From Parcubacteria group bacterium (GTDB lineage Bacteria > Patescibacteriota > Patescibacteriia > UBA1558 > GWA2-36-10), in assembly GCA_003104935.1 (NCBI GenBank), contig PQAE01000012.1, forward strand, positions 68,988 to 116,994: a stretch of DNA of 48,007 nt, in the 5' to 3' direction. Both the position numbers and the translations under genes were made by a program. Every line of letters starts with the position of its first letter. The stretch's first letter is position 1. Below the pieces are notes generated by a model. That model had not been told where the DNA came from. It searched no databases and saw only the letters and a program-made list of their open reading frames with translations. Of this stretch, positions 30,886 to 39,691 are shown one piece after another.

Positions 30886-32035
30886 ATCTATTTCTCCTCT
30901 TCCACCGACTTGCTTTCCGGCTAAAGCGATGGGCTTCATCGCGCACCTGCAGTAAAATATTTTTGCTCATTTGAGCTAAATCCTTTATCCGCTTGCCAGT
31001 ATTGGCCGGAAAGATTAATTTATCACCGCTGTATTTGGAAATACCGACAATCGGAATGCGAACATTTTTTTCTTTCCACAACTTAGAAATAAAATCTATC
31101 TGCGGTTTGCCGCCATCAATCATGATCAAATCCGGCATCCTCCATTCCCGGTGCTCCAAACGGCGGGAAAGTACCTCCTGCAAGGCCCGCAGGTCGTCAC
31201 TGTGCGGCGAATTTTTTATCTTAAATAGTCTGTATTGACTCTTGTCCGGCACACCGGAGCTAAAAACAACCATAGAGCCATAGGGCTCTTGGCCAGCTAA
31301 ATGGGATATATCATAACCCTCTATCCTCTGTCCATTTTCAAAAGCCGCATCATCTCTGGTCAGCAAAGTAACATCTTGCAGATGCTGAAAAGCCTGTGCC
31401 TGCTCCGAATTTTCCTTTTTTAATTTGCTGATTAGTCTTTTTCTTTGGCCCGACAAAAGCAAAATAATATTTTTAATATTTTTTTGATAGATTTTTTTAT
31501 CTACCAGACCCAGACAAACCCCGTGACACAAACCAACTTGATAATCAAAACAAGGATAACCCTGACCAGGTCGGCAGATGCTATAGGGAAAAATCCGACG
31601 GATAATCTTCAGCGCGTTTTTGACCAGGCCTTGGGAATTATACGGTCCGAATATATGATTTTTGCCCTGCGGCCACCGGGCTAGCTCGCGGGCGCGAACC
31701 AAGCGCGGATAGGGAAAATCACCCGCAGGAATTACTATATATACAAATGATTTATCGTCCTTTTCTAAGACGTTATATTTTGGCCAATATTTTTTGATCA
31801 GATTAGCTTCTAGAACTACCGTATCTAAAATTGTTTCCAGGGGGATAACTTTAACATTTTTAGCCTGAGCCACCATCTCGGCAATCCGAGGATTGATGTT
31901 TTTCTGAAAATATTGAACGAGGCGTTTTTTTAATGAGGTGGCACGACCGACATATAACACCTTTTTTCTGGCGTCTAAAAAACGATATACCCCCGGGGCA
32001 TCAGGAAATTTTTTTATTTTATCTCTGAGCGTCAT
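30884..32035 (-). CDS. uvrC: UvrC, excinuclease subunit C (short form)
   Basis: 383 aa versus about 600 in E. coli. N-terminal GIY-YIG nuclease (DAPGVYRFLDARKKVLYVGRA), Cys cluster CRPGQGYPCFDYQVGLCHGVC (split: CRPGQGYPC then GLCHGVC), a shortened UVR-like region (LLLSGQRKRLISKLKKENSE), and the C-terminal RNase-H-like nuclease (IEGYDISHLAGQ, DLIMIDGGKPQ). The helix-hairpin-helix tail is missing. It makes both incisions in nucleotide excision repair. It follows uvrA by 2 nt. Confidence 0.94.
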   Translation of the reverse strand: MTLRDKIKKFPDAPGVYRFLDARKKVLYVGRATSLKKRLVQYFQKNINPRIAEMVAQAKNVKVIPLETILDTVVLEANLIKKYWPKYNVLEKDDKSFVYIVIPAGDFPYPRLVRARELARWPQGKNHIFGPYNSQGLVKNALKIIRRIFPYSICRPGQGYPCFDYQVGLCHGVCLGLVDKKIYQKNIKNIILLLSGQRKRLISKLKKENSEQAQAFQHLQDVTLLTRDDAAFENGQRIEGYDISHLAGQEPYGSMVVFSSGVPDKSQYRLFKIKNSPHSDDLRALQEVLSRRLEHREWRMPDLIMIDGGKPQIDFISKLWKEKNVRIPIVGISKYSGDKLIFPANTGKRIKDLAQMSKNILLQVRDEAHRFSRKASRWKRRNR

Positions 32036-32037
32036 AA

Positions 32038-34551
32038 TTACTTTAGCATTTGTTTGAGATATTGACCGGTGACCGAATTTTCATTGTCGGCAATATCTTC
32101 CGGGGTTCCCTTGGCAACCACCCGCCCGCCCCGTTCTCCGCCCTCCGGACCCAGATCAATCACATAGTCCATCGATTTGATCACGTGTAGATTATGTTCA
32201 ATAATCAAAACCGAATTGCCTTTATTTACCAATTTATTTAAGACCTCTAAAAGCATTTCCACGTCGCGGTAGTGCAAACCGACCGTAGGTTCATCTAACA
32301 GATAGAGAGTTCGCTTGCCTAAAGAATGAGTGAGCTCGCGGGCCAGCTTAATCCGCTGGGCTTCGCCGCCCGATAATGTGGTGGCACTTTGGCCTAATTG
32401 CAGATAACCCAAGCCGACCTCCTGCAAAACTTTGAGCTTATCGGTAATAAGATAATTTCCGTCAAAATATTTTACGGCTTCATCTATGGTCAGCGTTAAT
32501 ACCTCGGCGATATTTTTGGCCTTATGCTTAACTTGCAAAGTCTCCCGGTTGAAACGCTTGCCATGACAGACATCGCATTCCACAAATACCGCCGGCAAAA
32601 AGTGCATTTCTATTAATTTGTAACCGGAGCCGTCGCAGGCGTCGCAGCGGCCGCCGCGCCGGTTAAATGAAAACCGAGACAAAGTATAGCCGCGCTCCCG
32701 ACTGGCCGGCAGAGCCGCGAAAAAATCGCGGATCGGTGTAAAGATGCCGGTGTAGGTAGCCGGATTGGAGCGCGGCGTCCGTCCGATCGGCGACTGGTCT
32801 ATTACCACCACTTTGGACAGATACTCACTGCCCAAGATGGAGCTGACTTTAGAAAATTTGTAGCGGCCGGGATTGTTTCTGATGGCACTGAGGTTTTTAT
32901 ACAAAACATCGTATAAAAAAGAAGACTTACCGGAACCGGACACTCCGCTGATGCCTACCAGCTTGCGTAAAGGTATTTCCACTTGAATATTTTTAAGATT
33001 GTTCGCGGTGGCGCCGATAATTTTTAACTTTTCCGTAGTTTTTTTCCGACGATTTTTTGGTAGTTCTATCTTACTCTGCCCTATCAAATAACTAATCGTA
33101 AGAGATTTATCGGCATTAGATTTCTTAACAATTTCCTTGGTCGGACCGGCAATCACTATTTCACCTCCGTGAACACCGGCTTTCGGTCCTAGATCAACTA
33201 AATAATCAGACTCTAAAATTGTTTGCTCGTCGTGCTCTACCACAATCACGCTGTTTTTTTGATCGCGTAAAGACTTTAGAGTTTCTATAAGGCGAGCCGT
33301 ATCGCGCTGATGCAAGCCGATGGTCGGCTCATCTAATACATATAAGGTGTGGGACAAGTGCGAACCGATCTGTGAAGACAGACGGATGCGCTGAGCTTCG
33401 CCGCCCGACAGAGTATCGGATCGCCGGTCTAAAGACAAATAATTAAGACCGACTTTGAGTAAAAATTCCAGACGGCTGGTGATTTCCAGCACTACATTTT
33501 CCGCAATGGTTTTGTCCCGCTCGGACATGGTTTCATAATATTTGCTAAAAAAATCCTCTGCTCGCTCGATGGTCAGACTGCTCACTTCATTAATATTTTT
33601 TTTGTGCACGCGCACGGACAGAGCTTCGGGTTTTAATCTTTTTCCTTCGCAGACCGGGCAGAGCTTATCGTGGTGAAAACCGATCACTCCCAGACCAAAA
33701 CACTCCGCGCAGGCGCCGTGCGGACTGTTAAATGAAAACAGCCGGGGCTCTATTTCCGGAAAAGAAAAATTGTCGCGCGGGCAGGTCCAGCGACTGGAAA
33801 GTAAAAACTCGTTATTTTTTTTACTACCTTCGCCGAAAAAGGCCGTCATCAATCCCTGACTATAACCCAAAGCATTTTCTACGGCCTCAAATAATCGGCT
33901 CTTGTCTGTAATCAATACTTTATCAACTACTAAATCAATATCGTGCTTGCTATAGCGGGCCAAATTTATTTTGTCGTGGAGAGAATGAAATTTTCCGTCC
34001 ACACGCACCTGGCCATAACCCAGAGATAAATAATCGTACAAAAGCTGATAATACTCGCCTTTTCGGCCGCGCACCAAGGGCGACAAAATAGTGACAAATT
34101 TGGCTTTGAGTTCACCGGCTTTAGCGGTGACGATATCCACCATTTCGTCCGGCGTCAATTTTTCAATCTTGTCGCCGCAGACGGGACAAAAAACCTCGCC
34201 CATGCGCGCAAACAGCACGCGCATATAATCATAAATCTCGGTCAGAGTGCCGACTGTTGAACGCGGATTGTGGCTCATCGATTTTTGATCGATAGAGATA
34301 GAGGGCGCCAGACCGATAATCTCATCCACATCGGCCGGCTTCATCTGACCCAAAAATTGCCGGGCATAGGGTGACAGCGACTCGATATAGCGGCGCTGTC
34401 CCTCGGCAAAGATGGTATCAAAAGCCAAGGATGACTTGCCGCTACCGGACAAACCGGTAAAAACCACCAGCTGGTTATGGGGGATTTCCAAATTTATATT
34501 TTTTAAATTGTGCACGCGGGCACCTTTGATGATTATTTTATCTTCGTTCAT
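32038..34551 (-). CDS. uvrA: UvrA, excinuclease ATPase subunit
   Basis: 837 aa (about 100 fewer than E. coli). Two ABC ATPase modules: FTGLSGSGKSSLAFDTIFAE and LSGGEAQRIRLSSQIGS in the first; GVSGSGKSSFLYDV and LSGGEAQRIKLARELT in the second. Zinc fingers: CPVCGDKIEKL, CAECFGLGVIGFH...CPVC, and CDACDGSGYK...CDVC. UvrA2 finds DNA lesions and loads UvrB. Between uvrB and uvrC on one minus-strand operon; the repeat at 34565-34648 lies just upstream of its start. Confidence 0.97.
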   Translation of the reverse strand: MNEDKIIIKGARVHNLKNINLEIPHNQLVVFTGLSGSGKSSLAFDTIFAEGQRRYIESLSPYARQFLGQMKPADVDEIIGLAPSISIDQKSMSHNPRSTVGTLTEIYDYMRVLFARMGEVFCPVCGDKIEKLTPDEMVDIVTAKAGELKAKFVTILSPLVRGRKGEYYQLLYDYLSLGYGQVRVDGKFHSLHDKINLARYSKHDIDLVVDKVLITDKSRLFEAVENALGYSQGLMTAFFGEGSKKNNEFLLSSRWTCPRDNFSFPEIEPRLFSFNSPHGACAECFGLGVIGFHHDKLCPVCEGKRLKPEALSVRVHKKNINEVSSLTIERAEDFFSKYYETMSERDKTIAENVVLEITSRLEFLLKVGLNYLSLDRRSDTLSGGEAQRIRLSSQIGSHLSHTLYVLDEPTIGLHQRDTARLIETLKSLRDQKNSVIVVEHDEQTILESDYLVDLGPKAGVHGGEIVIAGPTKEIVKKSNADKSLTISYLIGQSKIELPKNRRKKTTEKLKIIGATANNLKNIQVEIPLRKLVGISGVSGSGKSSFLYDVLYKNLSAIRNNPGRYKFSKVSSILGSEYLSKVVVIDQSPIGRTPRSNPATYTGIFTPIRDFFAALPASRERGYTLSRFSFNRRGGRCDACDGSGYKLIEMHFLPAVFVECDVCHGKRFNRETLQVKHKAKNIAEVLTLTIDEAVKYFDGNYLITDKLKVLQEVGLGYLQLGQSATTLSGGEAQRIKLARELTHSLGKRTLYLLDEPTVGLHYRDVEMLLEVLNKLVNKGNSVLIIEHNLHVIKSMDYVIDLGPEGGERGGRVVAKGTPEDIADNENSVTGQYLKQMLK

Positions 34552-34564
34552 ATATTATTCGCTA

Positions 34565-34648
34565 TTGCGAGCCCTGAGTAATGTCGAAGGGCGCGGTAAT
34601 CTTAGTGAGATTGCTTCTTTCTCCGCACCCGGTGCGTCGAACTCGCAA
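34565..34648. repeat. palindromic repeat spanning the uvrB stop codon
   Basis: TTGCGAG (34565-34571) / CTCGCAA (34642-34648) bound an 84-bp element with inner AATCTTAGTGAGATT and CGCACCCGGTGCG palindromes. The uvrB stop (34602-34604) is inside it. Confidence 0.75.
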
Positions 34649-36506
34649 AATCGTTTCCATAATTATTTTCCTTGCTTTCAATATCCAAAAACTGCTCAAT
34701 CTTTTTTACCACCGATCTGGGATCGATGCCATGTTCTTTGTTATATTTCATTTGTCTGGTCCGACGGCGCTCGACTTCGGAGAGCGCTCTCTTGATGGAG
34801 CCGGTTTTGCGGTCGGCGTAGAGAATAACTTTGCCGAGCACGTTCCGCGCCGCCCGGCCCATGATCTGCATCAGAGAGGTTTCACTTCGTAAAAAACCTT
34901 CCCGATCGGCGTCTAAAATGGCCACTAAGCCGACTTCCGGCAAATCCAAGCCCTCTCTTAACAAATTAACCCCCACTAAAATGTCAAACACACCTTCCCG
35001 GAAAGCAGTGAGTATCTCCATCCGCTCGATTGTTTTGACATCGGAATGCAGATAATTGGATTTAAGGCCCTGTTTTTGTAAATAAGCATGTAAATCTTCG
35101 GCTTGTTTTTTGGTCAAAGTATTGATAATCACCCTTTCTTTCCTGTCGACAATTACTTTGGATTCTTTAATAACGTCATCAATTTGGGAATAATTATTTT
35201 TTTTGTCAAAAACCGGATGCACTTCTACGGGCGGATCAATCAGGCCGGTGGGCCGAATAACCTGCTCTACAACTTGCCCGGAATTTTTCAATTCCCAGTC
35301 GCCCGGTGTGGCCGAACTAAATATGGTCTGAGCAATGCGGGTTTCAAATTCGTCAAAACGCAAAGGCCGGTTGTCCAGAGCGGACGGCAAACGCCAGCCA
35401 TATTGGGCCAGGATTTCCTTGCGGCTATGGTCGCCGGAATACATGCCGCGGATCTGCGGGACAGCAATGTGAGACTCGTCAATAATCGTCATAAAATCCG
35501 GTTGGCCGTTTTTCTGCGGAAAATAAGCCAGCAGAGTATCCGGCGCTTCGCCGGCTAACTTGCCGGACAAATGCCGGGAATAGTTTTCTATACCGTGGCA
35601 ATAACCCAGAGAGAGCAACATTTCTATATCATAGCGCGTGCGACGCTCCAGACGCTCCGCCTCCAAATAAAGCTTTCTTTTGTTATAGAACTGGAGGCGC
35701 TCCTTTAACTCGATTTTAATATCTTTGACTGCCCGTTTTATCTCCGGCAGAGTGGAGACAAAATGTTTGGCCGGAAAAATTACAATTTCCAATAAACTTT
35801 CCTTAATTTTTCTGGTCAGATTATCCACTATATAAATTGAATTAATTTTTTGTTCAGCCAGCTCAATACGATAGATAATATGCTCAGCCGCGGCCATAAT
35901 TTCTATGATATCACCCCGCACCCGAAACTTGCCGCGCTCCAGCTCACCGGGCGTGCGCTCAAACTGTATTTTTATCAGCTGACTTATTAAATCGCCGCGG
36001 ACAATAGACTGGCCTTTTGTCAGATGCAAACTGGACTCCATATAGTTGACCGGCACGCCCAAATTGTAAATACAGGAAACCGAAGCCACTACGATGACGT
36101 CACGGCGGCTGAGTAATGCGCTGGTAGCCTGATGGCGCAATCGGTCAATCTCATCATTAATCATGGCCTCTTTTTCAATATAAGTGTCGGACGCCGGCAT
36201 ATAGGCCTCCGGCTGATAATAATCGTAATAGGAGACGAAATAATTGACCGAGTTTTCCGGAAAAAAATTTTTGTACTCCCGGTAAAGCTGGGCGGCCAGG
36301 GCCTTATTTGGCGCCATCACTAAAACCGGCCGATCAAACTGACTGATGACATTGGCCATGGTAAAGGTTTTACCCGAACCGGTCACACCCAAAAGCGTCT
36401 GATAGCGGTCGCCTTTATTCAGGCCTTCAACCAATTTATCAATCGCCTGAGGCTGGTCGCCAGCGGGCGCCCAATCCGATTTTAACTTAAATATGCCTGC
36501 GGACAT
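34602..36506 (-). CDS. uvrB: UvrB, excinuclease subunit B (C-terminus replaced by repeat)
   Basis: 634 aa from ATG at 36506 ([19 protein letters not shown]); the longer frame starts inside the promoter. Walker [18 protein letters not shown], the DNA-clamping beta-hairpin region [33 protein letters not shown], and helicase motif [10 protein letters not shown]. After [20 protein letters not shown] the last 15 residues ([15 protein letters not shown]) are encoded by the repeat, and the C-terminal UVR motif that normally contacts UvrC is absent. First gene of uvrB-uvrA-uvrC. Confidence 0.96.
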   Translation of the reverse strand: MSAGIFKLKSDWAPAGDQPQAIDKLVEGLNKGDRYQTLLGVTGSGKTFTMANVISQFDRPVLVMAPNKALAAQLYREYKNFFPENSVNYFVSYYDYYQPEAYMPASDTYIEKEAMINDEIDRLRHQATSALLSRRDVIVVASVSCIYNLGVPVNYMESSLHLTKGQSIVRGDLISQLIKIQFERTPGELERGKFRVRGDIIEIMAAAEHIIYRIELAEQKINSIYIVDNLTRKIKESLLEIVIFPAKHFVSTLPEIKRAVKDIKIELKERLQFYNKRKLYLEAERLERRTRYDIEMLLSLGYCHGIENYSRHLSGKLAGEAPDTLLAYFPQKNGQPDFMTIIDESHIAVPQIRGMYSGDHSRKEILAQYGWRLPSALDNRPLRFDEFETRIAQTIFSSATPGDWELKNSGQVVEQVIRPTGLIDPPVEVHPVFDKKNNYSQIDDVIKESKVIVDRKERVIINTLTKKQAEDLHAYLQKQGLKSNYLHSDVKTIERMEILTAFREGVFDILVGVNLLREGLDLPEVGLVAILDADREGFLRSETSLMQIMGRAARNVLGKVILYADRKTGSIKRALSEVERRRTRQMKYNKEHGIDPRSVVKKIEQFLDIESKENNYGNDFASSTHRVRRKKQSH

Positions 36507-36527
36507 TTTTAATTCAAAGTAATAGTT

Positions 36528-36556
36528 TTTATACCACAAATAATCCCTAAAGTAAA
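36528..36556 (-). promoter_or_regulatory. uvrBAC promoter
   Basis: Minus strand TTTACT (36551-36556), 17-nt spacer ending TGG, TATAAA (36528-36533). No GAAC-N4-GTTC box was seen here. Confidence 0.65.
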
Positions 36557-36565
36557 CCCTCTATA

Positions 36566-36594
36566 TTGACATTTTACTCTTATCGCCTTAGTAT
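36566..36594 (+). promoter_or_regulatory. promoter of the 36635 gene
   Basis: TTGACA (36566-36571), 17 nt, TAGTAT (36589-36594). Confidence 0.7.
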
Positions 36595-36634
36595 TTGAAG
36601 TCAGCCATCGTTCTCAACATTCTTGGAGGTGAAT

Positions 36635-36811
36635 ATGTTTTCCTGGTATTGGCCCGGTCCGGTTCAAAACGGCGGCGACGTCTTTTTTCCGGTTTTTACG
36701 GCCATGGCCGTGGGCTTTGTAGCCTTCTTTGGCCTGAAGCATCTGGTGGAGCGCTGCTATGACCGGTCCAAAAAAAAGAGCCCAACCAAGATCATCGCCT
36801 TCCCTAAATAA
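36635..36811 (+). CDS. orphan small single-helix membrane protein
   Basis: 58 aa from ATG at 36635, chosen for the SD GGAGGT at 36625-36630; an upstream in-frame TTG would overlap the SD. Aromatic N-terminus MFSWYWPGPVQNGGD, one helix at about residues 17-36 (FFPVFTAMAVGFVAFFGL), then a basic tail with YDRSKKKSPTK. Bracketed by its own promoter and a strong terminator. Function unknown. Confidence 0.65.
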   Translation: MFSWYWPGPVQNGGDVFFPVFTAMAVGFVAFFGLKHLVERCYDRSKKKSPTKIIAFPK

Positions 36812-36831
36812 AAGCTTTTAGGGAAGCTACA

Positions 36832-36862
36832 AAAGAACGGCGCTTTTCGAGTGCCGTTCTTT
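36832..36862 (+). terminator. intrinsic terminator
   Basis: AAAGAACGGC / GCCGTTCTTT, 10-bp stem, 11-nt loop, followed by ATTTTT. Confidence 0.88.
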
Positions 36863-36919
36863 ATTTTTAAAAAAGTAATAAATGTGGTATATTATGAATA
36901 GAAAAAAATAAATAAACCT

Positions 36920-37408
36920 ATGCTAATAAATAAAAAATCTTTACTGTTTATTTCAATAATAACCCTATTGGCTCTAATCTTAATTATTATTATTGTCAAA
37001 ACCAACAATAATACAGTCGTCTATACTCCTCCGATCTCACCCGTCGTTATTAAAAATAGTACGAGTACGCCCGTAAAAAAAGTCAGCCCGACAAAGACGA
37101 CAGTCAAAACCGTATCGCTCGATTATGGATCAGCCAAGACTATGTATGAAGGACATCGGATCCAATTTAATGACTGCCTAGCCACCCCCAATAAAATGAC
37201 CGTAAAAAATGGAACTAAAATTATGCTTGACGGGCGTTCAGCCACAGGTAATAAAGTTAGTATGGGCGGCGTCACCTATAATCTCGAAAACTATCAATTT
37301 AAAATCGCGACCATCACCGCCAAACAGCTTCCAGCCATACTAACTGTGAATTGCACCAATGCTTCCGGACCGCATTATAACATCGCCAGTATCTCTGTCG
37401 CCCAATAA
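36920..37408 (+). CDS. membrane-anchored extracellular domain protein (cupredoxin-like?)
   Basis: 162 aa. N-terminal helix at residues 8-27 (LFISIITLLALILIIIIV), a Thr/Pro/Lys-rich linker (residues 34-66), and a beta-rich domain from YEGHRIQFNDCLATPNKMTV to the end, with Cys in FNDCLATP and LTVNCTNASG that could form a disulfide. The domain resembles small cupredoxin-like sandwiches seen in CPR surface proteins, but no copper ligands are evident. TGG-TATATT upstream may be its promoter; no SD. Confidence 0.65.
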   Translation: MLINKKSLLFISIITLLALILIIIIVKTNNNTVVYTPPISPVVIKNSTSTPVKKVSPTKTTVKTVSLDYGSAKTMYEGHRIQFNDCLATPNKMTVKNGTKIMLDGRSATGNKVSMGGVTYNLENYQFKIATITAKQLPAILTVNCTNASGPHYNIASISVAQ

Positions 37409-37450
37409 CAAAAACAAAGAACGGGTTTTAGACACGTTAATTTATTTAAA

Positions 37451-37497
37451 AAAAATCTCCGCACAGGATCCATGCTCCCTATACGGAGGATTTTTTT
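37451..37497. terminator. bidirectional intrinsic terminator
   Basis: AAAAATCTCCG / CGGAGGATTTTT with one bulged G and a 22-nt loop; T7 on the + strand, A-run on the other side. Serves the convergent genes at 36920 and 37516. Confidence 0.8.
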
Positions 37498-37515
37498 AAA
37501 TTATTTTCTTAGCAC

Positions 37516-38142
37516 TTAATTAATTTCCGTTCCGGCTTCACCTCTCCAGCCTCCCCGGCTGTGTCCCATATGCTTGATCTCCGGCAGTCCGAGTTGAGTA
37601 CGCAGCTGCTGGGCGGCTGTAAAATCTCCGCTCTTTATGGCCTGGTGCATCCGCACAAAGATGCTAAAATTGTCCCTAGTGATCGTTTGGGTAAGCTTAT
37701 TGGAGGCACCGACTGCATTTACCCAGGCGTCATAATCTCCGGCTTCTAAAGCAGCCTGTACGGCGGCGCTTTCTCCAGCATGCTTCGGTCCCATCATCAT
37801 CGGACCAAATCCCGTGCCCGGCATTCCTAATTGATCCTGTAGAGTCCTGGCCTCTTCATACTTTCCGGCTTTGATTAATTGGCTGATTTGCACTAATTTA
37901 CTAAAATTATCCTGGGTGACGAAACTTTGCTCCTGCTGAATATGGGCGTTCATCAAACTTAGCCAGGCATTAAAGTCATTGTTGGTAATAGCTGTTTCCA
38001 ACGCCTGACTACTTTCATCAACTATCTGCGCCTTATCGCTACCTGATATCCTACCCTGAAAAGCATTGGCTCCTAGGGACACTATGGTCGTAGTTAAAAG
38101 CAAACCAATTACTCCCACTAAAAAATAATATTTTTTATTCAT
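37516..38142 (-). CDS. secreted protein with two homologous helical repeats
   Basis: 208 aa. Signal peptide in residues 1-27 (YYFLVGVIGLLLTTTIVSLG). Two repeats of about 63 aa: ALETAITNNDFNAWLSLM...DNFSKLVQISQLIKAGKYEEA and AVQAALEAGDYDAWVNAV...DNFSIFVRMHQAIKSGDFTAA. Between them is a Met/Gly-rich link (GFGPMMMGPKHAG), and the tail is His/Arg/Gly-rich (HMGHSRGGWRGE), possibly metal-binding. Third gene of an operon with a sigma factor and a membrane protein, 30 nt after the latter. Function unknown. Confidence 0.7.
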   Translation of the reverse strand: MNKKYYFLVGVIGLLLTTTIVSLGANAFQGRISGSDKAQIVDESSQALETAITNNDFNAWLSLMNAHIQQEQSFVTQDNFSKLVQISQLIKAGKYEEARTLQDQLGMPGTGFGPMMMGPKHAGESAAVQAALEAGDYDAWVNAVGASNKLTQTITRDNFSIFVRMHQAIKSGDFTAAQQLRTQLGLPEIKHMGHSRGGWRGEAGTEIN

Positions 38143-38172
38143 ATTTTTGGCTTAATACTTAAATGAACTGGC

Positions 38173-38967
38173 TTAAGCGTTCTTCAGTATGGTATTACGC
38201 CAATTATAATAAATTCTTTCAGGCCGGGGTGGCAGCGGCCGGTTAAAAAATTGATCGCGATCGCCATGCATTATCCAGGGCAGGAGGCGCAGAGCTTTAA
38301 AAGTGTCCTCTCCAACGACTTCACCGACTAGGCGAACCGGAGAACCGGAAGTGATTTCCATTAACCAAGGACCCTCTAAATCCGCTAAAGTTACGCGCCA
38401 GACATTACCTGTAAAATCATTAAGCCAAACCGTATCCCCCTGACGTTCGCTGACCACGCCGACCAAAAATCCCTCTTCAGGTCTCTGCCAAAGATGAGCG
38501 CGTTGGGTATGTTTGCTGAAATGCTGTCCGTAAAAAGGCACATTATCGGTTAAAATATTATCAATGGTGTAGCCTAAACCCAGGTTATACCAAAAGACTC
38601 CCAAAAGCATGCTGAGTCCCACAGCGGCACCGATCAATTTTGGCAAGCTAAAAACATAACCTTTATTTGTGTGGCGTAAATTATAATAAGCAACAATAAC
38701 AAACAAAACTAGAAATAAAATCCAAAAATAAGGCAAAACGGTAAATATGTGCACGGCGATAGTGTCCGAAAACAGCGAGTAAACCTCCCAATCACTGTTC
38801 AAAAACATATAAATAATAACCGCAAAGGTCAGACCGCCGATCAGGATGGCTAAAAAACCTAATCCCCAAAAAACATAATCTTTGGCTAAAAACTGCCAAC
38901 GCGGTCTGGGCTTAAGATGCTGTTCCTTGATGTTTTCGATTACTTTTTGCTCTAGTTCCTGCGACAT
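38173..38967 (-). CDS. four-helix membrane protein, putative anti-sigma factor
   Basis: 264 aa. A cytoplasmic N-terminus of about 30 residues (MSQELEQKVIENIKEQHLKP) precedes helices at about 33-54, 73-92 and 107-128; the C-terminal approximately 125 residues are an extracytoplasmic beta-like domain (GFLVGVVSERQGDTVWLNDF onward). It directly follows an ECF sigma gene (2-nt gap). By position it is a candidate anti-sigma factor, though no zinc anti-sigma HxxxCxxC motif is present. Confidence 0.6.
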   Translation of the reverse strand: MSQELEQKVIENIKEQHLKPRPRWQFLAKDYVFWGLGFLAILIGGLTFAVIIYMFLNSDWEVYSLFSDTIAVHIFTVLPYFWILFLVLFVIVAYYNLRHTNKGYVFSLPKLIGAAVGLSMLLGVFWYNLGLGYTIDNILTDNVPFYGQHFSKHTQRAHLWQRPEEGFLVGVVSERQGDTVWLNDFTGNVWRVTLADLEGPWLMEITSGSPVRLVGEVVGEDTFKALRLLPWIMHGDRDQFFNRPLPPRPERIYYNWRNTILKNA

Positions 38968-38969
38968 AT

Positions 38970-39557
38970 TTATAATTTTATATTTTTATCCATTTTCTCT
39001 AAAGCCTGCTTAAAATTTGCTTTGGCGCGATTTAAAAGAGTGGCCACGGTGCCGGCCGGCTTTTTTAAAATATCCGATATTTCTTCGTAACTTTTTTCCT
39101 CAAAATATTTTAAAATCAATACTTCCCGATATTTCAAATCCAGAGCAGATAGAATGATATCGATATGCTCCCGCGCCCAACGAACATCTATGTCTTTGTC
39201 TATTTTAGAATCATAGGCCAGAGTCAGCCAATTTTCCTTGCCGTCAAAGTCGGTAGTCTGCGGACGGGCCCGGTAGTGCCGGAAATTATTAATCACTTCA
39301 TTATGAGCAATACGGTAAATCCAGGAGGAAAATTTTAAATTGCGGTCAAAATTATTTAAATTGACATATACTTTAATAAAGACCTCCTGTAGGATGTCCT
39401 CAGCGTCTTCGTAACTAACATTAGTAATTTTAAAAATATAACTCAAAAGTTTTTTTTCGTATCGTCTGATTAAATACAAAAAAATATCCTGATTTTTTAA
39501 AGTCAATTCTACCAATTCGGCGTCAGTTTTTTCGTCAAAATTTGTGGCCTCAGTCAT
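38970..39557 (-). CDS. ECF-type RNA polymerase sigma factor
   Basis: 195 aa. Region 2: LIRRYEKKLLSYIFKITNVS, EDAEDILQEVFIKVYVNLNNF, KFSSWIYRIAHNEVINNFR. Region 4: LDLKYREVLILKYFEEKSYEEISDIL (helix-turn-helix) and GTVATLLNRAKANF. It directs RNA polymerase to a small regulon. ATG lies 6 nt after a TATAAT, so its mRNA is probably leaderless. Head of a three-gene operon with a membrane protein and a secreted repeat protein. Confidence 0.93.
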   Translation of the reverse strand: MTEATNFDEKTDAELVELTLKNQDIFLYLIRRYEKKLLSYIFKITNVSYEDAEDILQEVFIKVYVNLNNFDRNLKFSSWIYRIAHNEVINNFRHYRARPQTTDFDGKENWLTLAYDSKIDKDIDVRWAREHIDIILSALDLKYREVLILKYFEEKSYEEISDILKKPAGTVATLLNRAKANFKQALEKMDKNIKL

Positions 39558-39563
39558 AAAGGC

Positions 39564-39569
39564 ATTATA
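39564..39569 (-). promoter_or_regulatory. -10 of the leaderless sigma-factor mRNA
   Basis: Minus strand TATAAT, 6 nt before the ATG at 39557; a weak TTTACG -35 lies 17 nt upstream. Confidence 0.65.
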
Positions 39570-39623
39570 GCCCTTAGCACCTAATACGTAAAATTAATAC
39601 AAAAATTTCGCTTTGACATAATA

Positions 39624-39652
39624 TTGACTATTTAACCCATAAATGCTAATTT
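39624..39652 (+). promoter_or_regulatory. promoter of the 39692 gene
   Basis: TTGACT (39624-39629), 17 nt, TAATTT (39647-39652). Another TTGACA lies 12 nt upstream (39612-39617). Confidence 0.6.
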
Positions 39653-39691
39653 GAATTGATTTTAACCGCTTCGAAAACGGAGGAAAGCATC

